A DNA stretch of 6,756 bases from the NCBI GenBank assembly GCA_946480515.1, contig CAMLKX010000103.1:1-6756 (forward strand). The letters are read 5' to 3'. The position numbers and the translations under genes were made by a program. Below, piece by piece: positions 4,310-6,756 of this stretch (position 1 is the first letter of the stretch; each line of letters begins with the position of its first letter). The notes beneath the pieces are model-generated. The model worked only from the letters and a program-made list of their open reading frames with translations, searched no databases and was not told the origin of the DNA. This DNA comes from an uncultured Sphingomonadaceae bacterium (GTDB taxonomy: Bacteria > Pseudomonadota > Alphaproteobacteria > Sphingomonadales > Sphingomonadaceae).

Positions 4310-5085
4310 TTAACGGCGACCAGGGCGTAGCCAAGGCTATCGTCTTTCGATCCTCGGCCTAAAGCCATGGTCAAATGCGCCAGCAGGAGGAACAGCAGGG
4401 CGAGTGGCAATAATGGCAGCAGTAATAGCAGTTGCAGAAGCCAAGGCCGCGAGGGCTTAGCCAAGCGCATCGCCACGACGATCAGCTTGTTGGCGATGAC
4501 GGCAATGTCGTTGCCACGCTCTTCGATCTGCACATCGGTGAAGGCGTCGAACATGCGGTTCAGCGCATATTTCGTGAAGCGGTGAAAGTCATAGGGGGCG
4601 TAATGGACGCGCGCGGAAAAGGGCACGGTGGCGATCAGAGTTCCGCCCGGCTTCAGCACGCGCTCGATTTCCGCGATCAAGGTCAGTGGCTGAGGGGAAT
4701 GTTCCAGCACCTCCGTGCAAAGCACTGTGTCGAAGCTGGCATCCGGGAACGGGATAGAAAGCCCGTCAAAGGGAATGACCTCGTCACTTCCCTGCATGGC
4801 GAAGGCATCTGCCTGCGGCACGTCTATCCCGGTGTAGCGTACGGCTTCAGGCAGAAAGCTGCGGTACGGCATTTCTCCGCATCCGACATCCAGAAGATCG
4901 CCGCGCAAGCCCGAAAGCCTTGGGCCAAGAAAAGTCCAGATCGTTCCCAGCTGAAGATCGACAAGGCAACGGATTCTGAAGGCGATCCGGGATGGCAGCG
5001 ATGACCCGAAGCGCAGGGGAATCGGTTGGAAAAGTTCGACCTGTGAGATTTCAGGCATAGGAGGATTATCCGTTCTTGCGAGCAT
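4303..5085 (-). CDS. Class I SAM-dependent methyltransferase with C-terminal membrane segment
   Basis: A 260-residue Rossmann-fold methyltransferase. Motif I is LLDVGCG (64-70), an acidic ribose-binding turn follows at GID (86-88), then IPFPDASFDTVLCTEVLEH (111-129) and VLKPGGTL (143-150), all typical of the Methyltransf_11/UbiE-like superfamily. PYDFHRFTKYAL (164-175) resembles a segment common in methyltransferases of polysaccharide loci. Residues about 215-243 are a long run of Leu, Pro and Ala, likely one or two membrane-spanning helices or a hairpin, so the enzyme is probably tethered to the inner membrane and acts on a lipid-linked or membrane substrate. ATG 5085 has GGGGA at 5 nt and lies 14 nt after the upstream gene's stop, indicating an operon. 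Substrate unknown. Confidence 0.87.
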   Translation of the reverse strand: MLARTDNPPMPEISQVELFQPIPLRFGSSLPSRIAFRIRCLVDLQLGTIWTFLGPRLSGLRGDLLDVGCGEMPYRSFLPEAVRYTGIDVPQADAFAMQGSDEVIPFDGLSIPFPDASFDTVLCTEVLEHSPQPLTLIAEIERVLKPGGTLIATVPFSARVHYAPYDFHRFTKYALNRMFDAFTDVQIEERGNDIAVIANKLIVVAMRLAKPSRPWLLQLLLLLPLLPLALLFLLLAHLTMALGRGSKDDSLGYALVAVKR

Positions 5086-5099
5086 ATTAGTCCCCGCGA

Positions 5100-6020
5100 T
5101 TAGAGCGGCTTGAAGCCCCAGCTCATGAAATTACCCACGTTGAAGGGTAGCCGACGGCGGTCCAGCCATGATCCGCGCAGCAACCGGGTCAACACCCGCT
5201 TGGGCGCGTCCGGTATCGGCACCAGCCTCAGCCAGTAGCTCGGCCGATAGCTGTTGCGAAAGCTCGCACCATCGACAGGGGTATAGCCGTTGTGCTGGAG
5301 CAGGCGTTTCGCGCTTTCCGCCGAGAAGAGCTGCATATGTTCGATATCGACGATCGGCGAGCGGCGGCCGAGCAGGCGGTTGAGCCAGGCGCGGCGGTCA
5401 TGCGTCACGCCAACGAACACGCCGCCGGGCTTCAGCAGGCGATAGGCGGCGGCGACCAGCGCGCCGGGGTCTTGCACATGCTCCAGCGTCATAAAGCAGC
5501 AGATGAGGTCGAAGCTTTCAGGCGCGAAATCTGCTTCTTCGAATATGCCTTCACGGACCCAGGGCTGGCGGTGTGTAGGCGCGGCGGCGATCGCGGCGCT
5601 TGAGGGTTCGACGCCCACTAGTTGAGCAAAACCGGCAGTTTGAAGCCTTTCGAGGAAGGCGCCCGTGCCTGTCCCGATCTCCAGCGCGGCCCCCCGCCCC
5701 TTCAACTGTTCGAGCACGGTGCCCAGCGCTGCGGCATAAGCATCGGCGGCGTCCTCCGCCTCCTCCGCGCTGTCATAGTCGGCCGCATGATAGCTGGCGG
5801 CGAGCGAGGCGATGCTGGGCGGGCGATCGACATAGGCAAGGTCGCAGGACCGGCAGCGGACCATCGCATGGCTCATATATTCCGGCACCTTGCGCGAGGC
5901 GAAGCTCGACGCGTTGACCCGGCTTTCGTCACACGTATCGGACAGGAAAGGCTCGGCTTGGTCGGCTCCCGCTCCGCACAGGGGACAGGCGCGTGCCATG
6001 GCTATGGGTTCATGCTTCAT
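5100..6020 (-). CDS. Class I SAM-dependent methyltransferase with N-terminal zinc-ribbon-like Cys4
   Basis: A 306-residue methyltransferase. The N-terminus carries two CxxC pairs, CPLC (C12, C15) and CRSC (C56, C59, in MVRCRSCDLAYVDRPP), a putative zinc ribbon found ahead of many sugar- or small-molecule methyltransferases. The catalytic core has motif I ALEIGTGTGAF (112-122), acidic VGVEPS (135-140), SFDLICCFMTLEHVQDP (169-185) and LLKPGGVFVGV (195-205). The C-terminal part, with DIEHMQLFSAESAKRLL and SYWLRLVPIPDAPKR, matches the substrate-binding end of such proteins. It is cytosolic, with no membrane helix. ATG 6020 is used because a TAG lies four codons upstream; ATG at codon 8 is an alternative, and neither has a good ribosome binding site. 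It is the first gene of a two-gene operon, divergent from the transketolase gene. Substrate unknown; glycan or sugar modification is inferred. Confidence 0.87.
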   Translation of the reverse strand: MKHEPIAMARACPLCGAGADQAEPFLSDTCDESRVNASSFASRKVPEYMSHAMVRCRSCDLAYVDRPPSIASLAASYHAADYDSAEEAEDAADAYAAALGTVLEQLKGRGAALEIGTGTGAFLERLQTAGFAQLVGVEPSSAAIAAAPTHRQPWVREGIFEEADFAPESFDLICCFMTLEHVQDPGALVAAAYRLLKPGGVFVGVTHDRRAWLNRLLGRRSPIVDIEHMQLFSAESAKRLLQHNGYTPVDGASFRNSYRPSYWLRLVPIPDAPKRVLTRLLRGSWLDRRRLPFNVGNFMSWGFKPL

Positions 6021-6083
6021 GAAGCCAAGCTAGGCTGGGTTGGTTGAATAAATCTTAACCATATCTCGCGAATTTGCGGGTCC

Positions 6084-6756
6084 ATGAAAGAAGCGCCCCT
6101 GATCGCGGTAGAGCCGCAGGACACGCACCCTCTGGCGCGCCGCATCCGCGGCCAGGCCCTGCGCATGGTGACGCGGGCCAAGGCGTCGCATATCGGATCG
6201 GCGCTGTCGATCGCCGACATCATGGCGGTGCTTTATGGGCGCGCTCTGCGGGTAAGCCCCGCCGCTCCCAAGCATGCCGAGCGGGACCGTTTCATCCTTT
6301 CCAAAGGCCACGCCTGCGTAGCCGTCTATGCGGCGCTCGCGGAAACAGGTTTTTTCGACCAGTCGCTGCTGGAAACCTATGGCGCGGACGGGTCGATGCT
6401 GATGGCGCACATCAGCCACAAGGTGCCGGGTGCGGAATTTTCCACCGGGGCGCTTGGCCATGGCCTGCCCTTCGGCACCGGCAAGGCACTGGCGGCGAAG
6501 CGGAAGGGCCAAGCCTGGCGCACGGTAGTGCTGACGAGCGACGGCGAATGGGGTGAAGGCAGCAATTGGGAGGCGGCGCTGTTCGCGGCGCATCATGGGC
6601 TCGATAACCTCATTTGCATCCTCGACTATAATAAGCTGCAAAGCCTCAAGGCGGTGGACGAGACACTCAGGCTCGAGCCGCTCCATTCGAAATTCGAAGC
6701 CTTTGGCTGGGCGGTGCGCGAGGTGGACGGCCATGACCATGACGCGCTGATCGATG
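6084..6756 (+). CDS. Transketolase N-terminal subunit (cut by right edge)
   Basis: 224 codons of a thiamine-diphosphate (ThDP) enzyme, open at the window end. The ThDP-binding half of transketolase is recognisable: SHIGSALSIADI (H36), FILSKGHACVAVYAAL (H76), TGALGHGLPFGTG (H126), the cofactor/Mg2+ motif SDGEWGEGSNWEAA (D153) and DYNKLQS (N183), followed by EPLHSKFEAFGWAVREVDGHDHDALID. The usual GDG of this motif reads SDG here, a variant I associate with split transketolases in polysaccharide and modified-sugar clusters. These are expressed as separate N- and C-terminal subunits, so a partner subunit is expected just past the window. Such enzymes transfer two-carbon ketol units. ATG 6084 is the first in-frame ATG before the conserved region; the ribosome binding site is poor. 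The gene is divergent from the methyltransferase operon across 63 bp. Confidence 0.9.
   Translation, partial: MKEAPLIAVEPQDTHPLARRIRGQALRMVTRAKASHIGSALSIADIMAVLYGRALRVSPAAPKHAERDRFILSKGHACVAVYAALAETGFFDQSLLETYGADGSMLMAHISHKVPGAEFSTGALGHGLPFGTGKALAAKRKGQAWRTVVLTSDGEWGEGSNWEAALFAAHHGLDNLICILDYNKLQSLKAVDETLRLEPLHSKFEAFGWAVREVDGHDHDALID

Noticed and set aside
6021..6083. A divergent promoter pair between the methyltransferase and transketolase genes
   Set aside because: A promoter must be near, but no convincing -35/-10 pair was found on either strand; GGTT and AACC at 6042-6060 give only a weak imperfect symmetry.
6030..6740. A 236-codon minus-strand ORF opposite the transketolase gene
   Set aside because: It is a shadow frame; the plus strand carries the ThDP-binding motifs of transketolase in the correct order.
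1..6756. A CRISPR array or insertion sequence with a complete transposase
   Set aside because: No regularly spaced repeats and no transposase frame were seen on either strand.

Overview
The window is high-GC DNA with Alphaproteobacteria-like genes. Codon use, the tRNA sequences and the integrase, methyltransferase and WGR proteins suggest a sphingomonad (Sphingobium, Sphingomonas or Novosphingobium). This is an impression from protein style, not a database match. The left half reads as an accessory or mobile region, and the right half as the edge of a surface-polysaccharide or other glycan locus.

Left region (1-3229): the N-terminal 140 codons of a tyrosine recombinase run off the left edge on the minus strand. 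A striking 11-8-11 bp inverted repeat lies about 50 bp upstream of its start. Three type II toxin-antitoxin operons then follow head to tail on the plus strand: vapBC (AbrB-type antitoxin and PIN toxin), mazEF, and xre-res (MbcA/ParS-type antitoxin and RES toxin). Each pair has overlapping antitoxin stop and toxin start codons. mazEF and xre-res each have an inverted-repeat operator candidate, at the promoter or over the ribosome binding site. The RES toxin is broken by a frameshift whose local sequence suggests a small deletion of about 13 bp, while its antitoxin is intact.

Middle region (3230-4302): a small WGR-domain protein on the minus strand converges on the broken RES gene. It is followed by an intact tRNA-Gly(UCC) and then about 550 bp without an intact gene. 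This stretch holds a minus-strand 48-codon C-terminal coding remnant joined directly to the 5' half of a tRNA-Val(GAC), plus a short AT-rich stretch with an 11-bp phased TATC repeat. It looks like a scar of insertion, deletion or recombination.

Right region (4303-6756): two class I SAM-dependent methyltransferases form a minus-strand operon. The downstream one has a C-terminal membrane segment, and the upstream one has a Cys4 zinc-ribbon-like N-terminus. Divergent from them is the start of a split-type transketolase N-terminal subunit, cut by the right edge. Similar genes are commonly found in polysaccharide or modified-sugar clusters, but no glycosyltransferase or sugar-nucleotide gene is visible here, so the pathway is not determined.

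No clearly new multi-gene system is evident. The points most worth a second look are the array of three toxin-antitoxin loci beside an integrase, the decayed RES toxin with a preserved antitoxin and operator, the recombinase-site-like repeat, and the tRNA-Val/coding-remnant junction.
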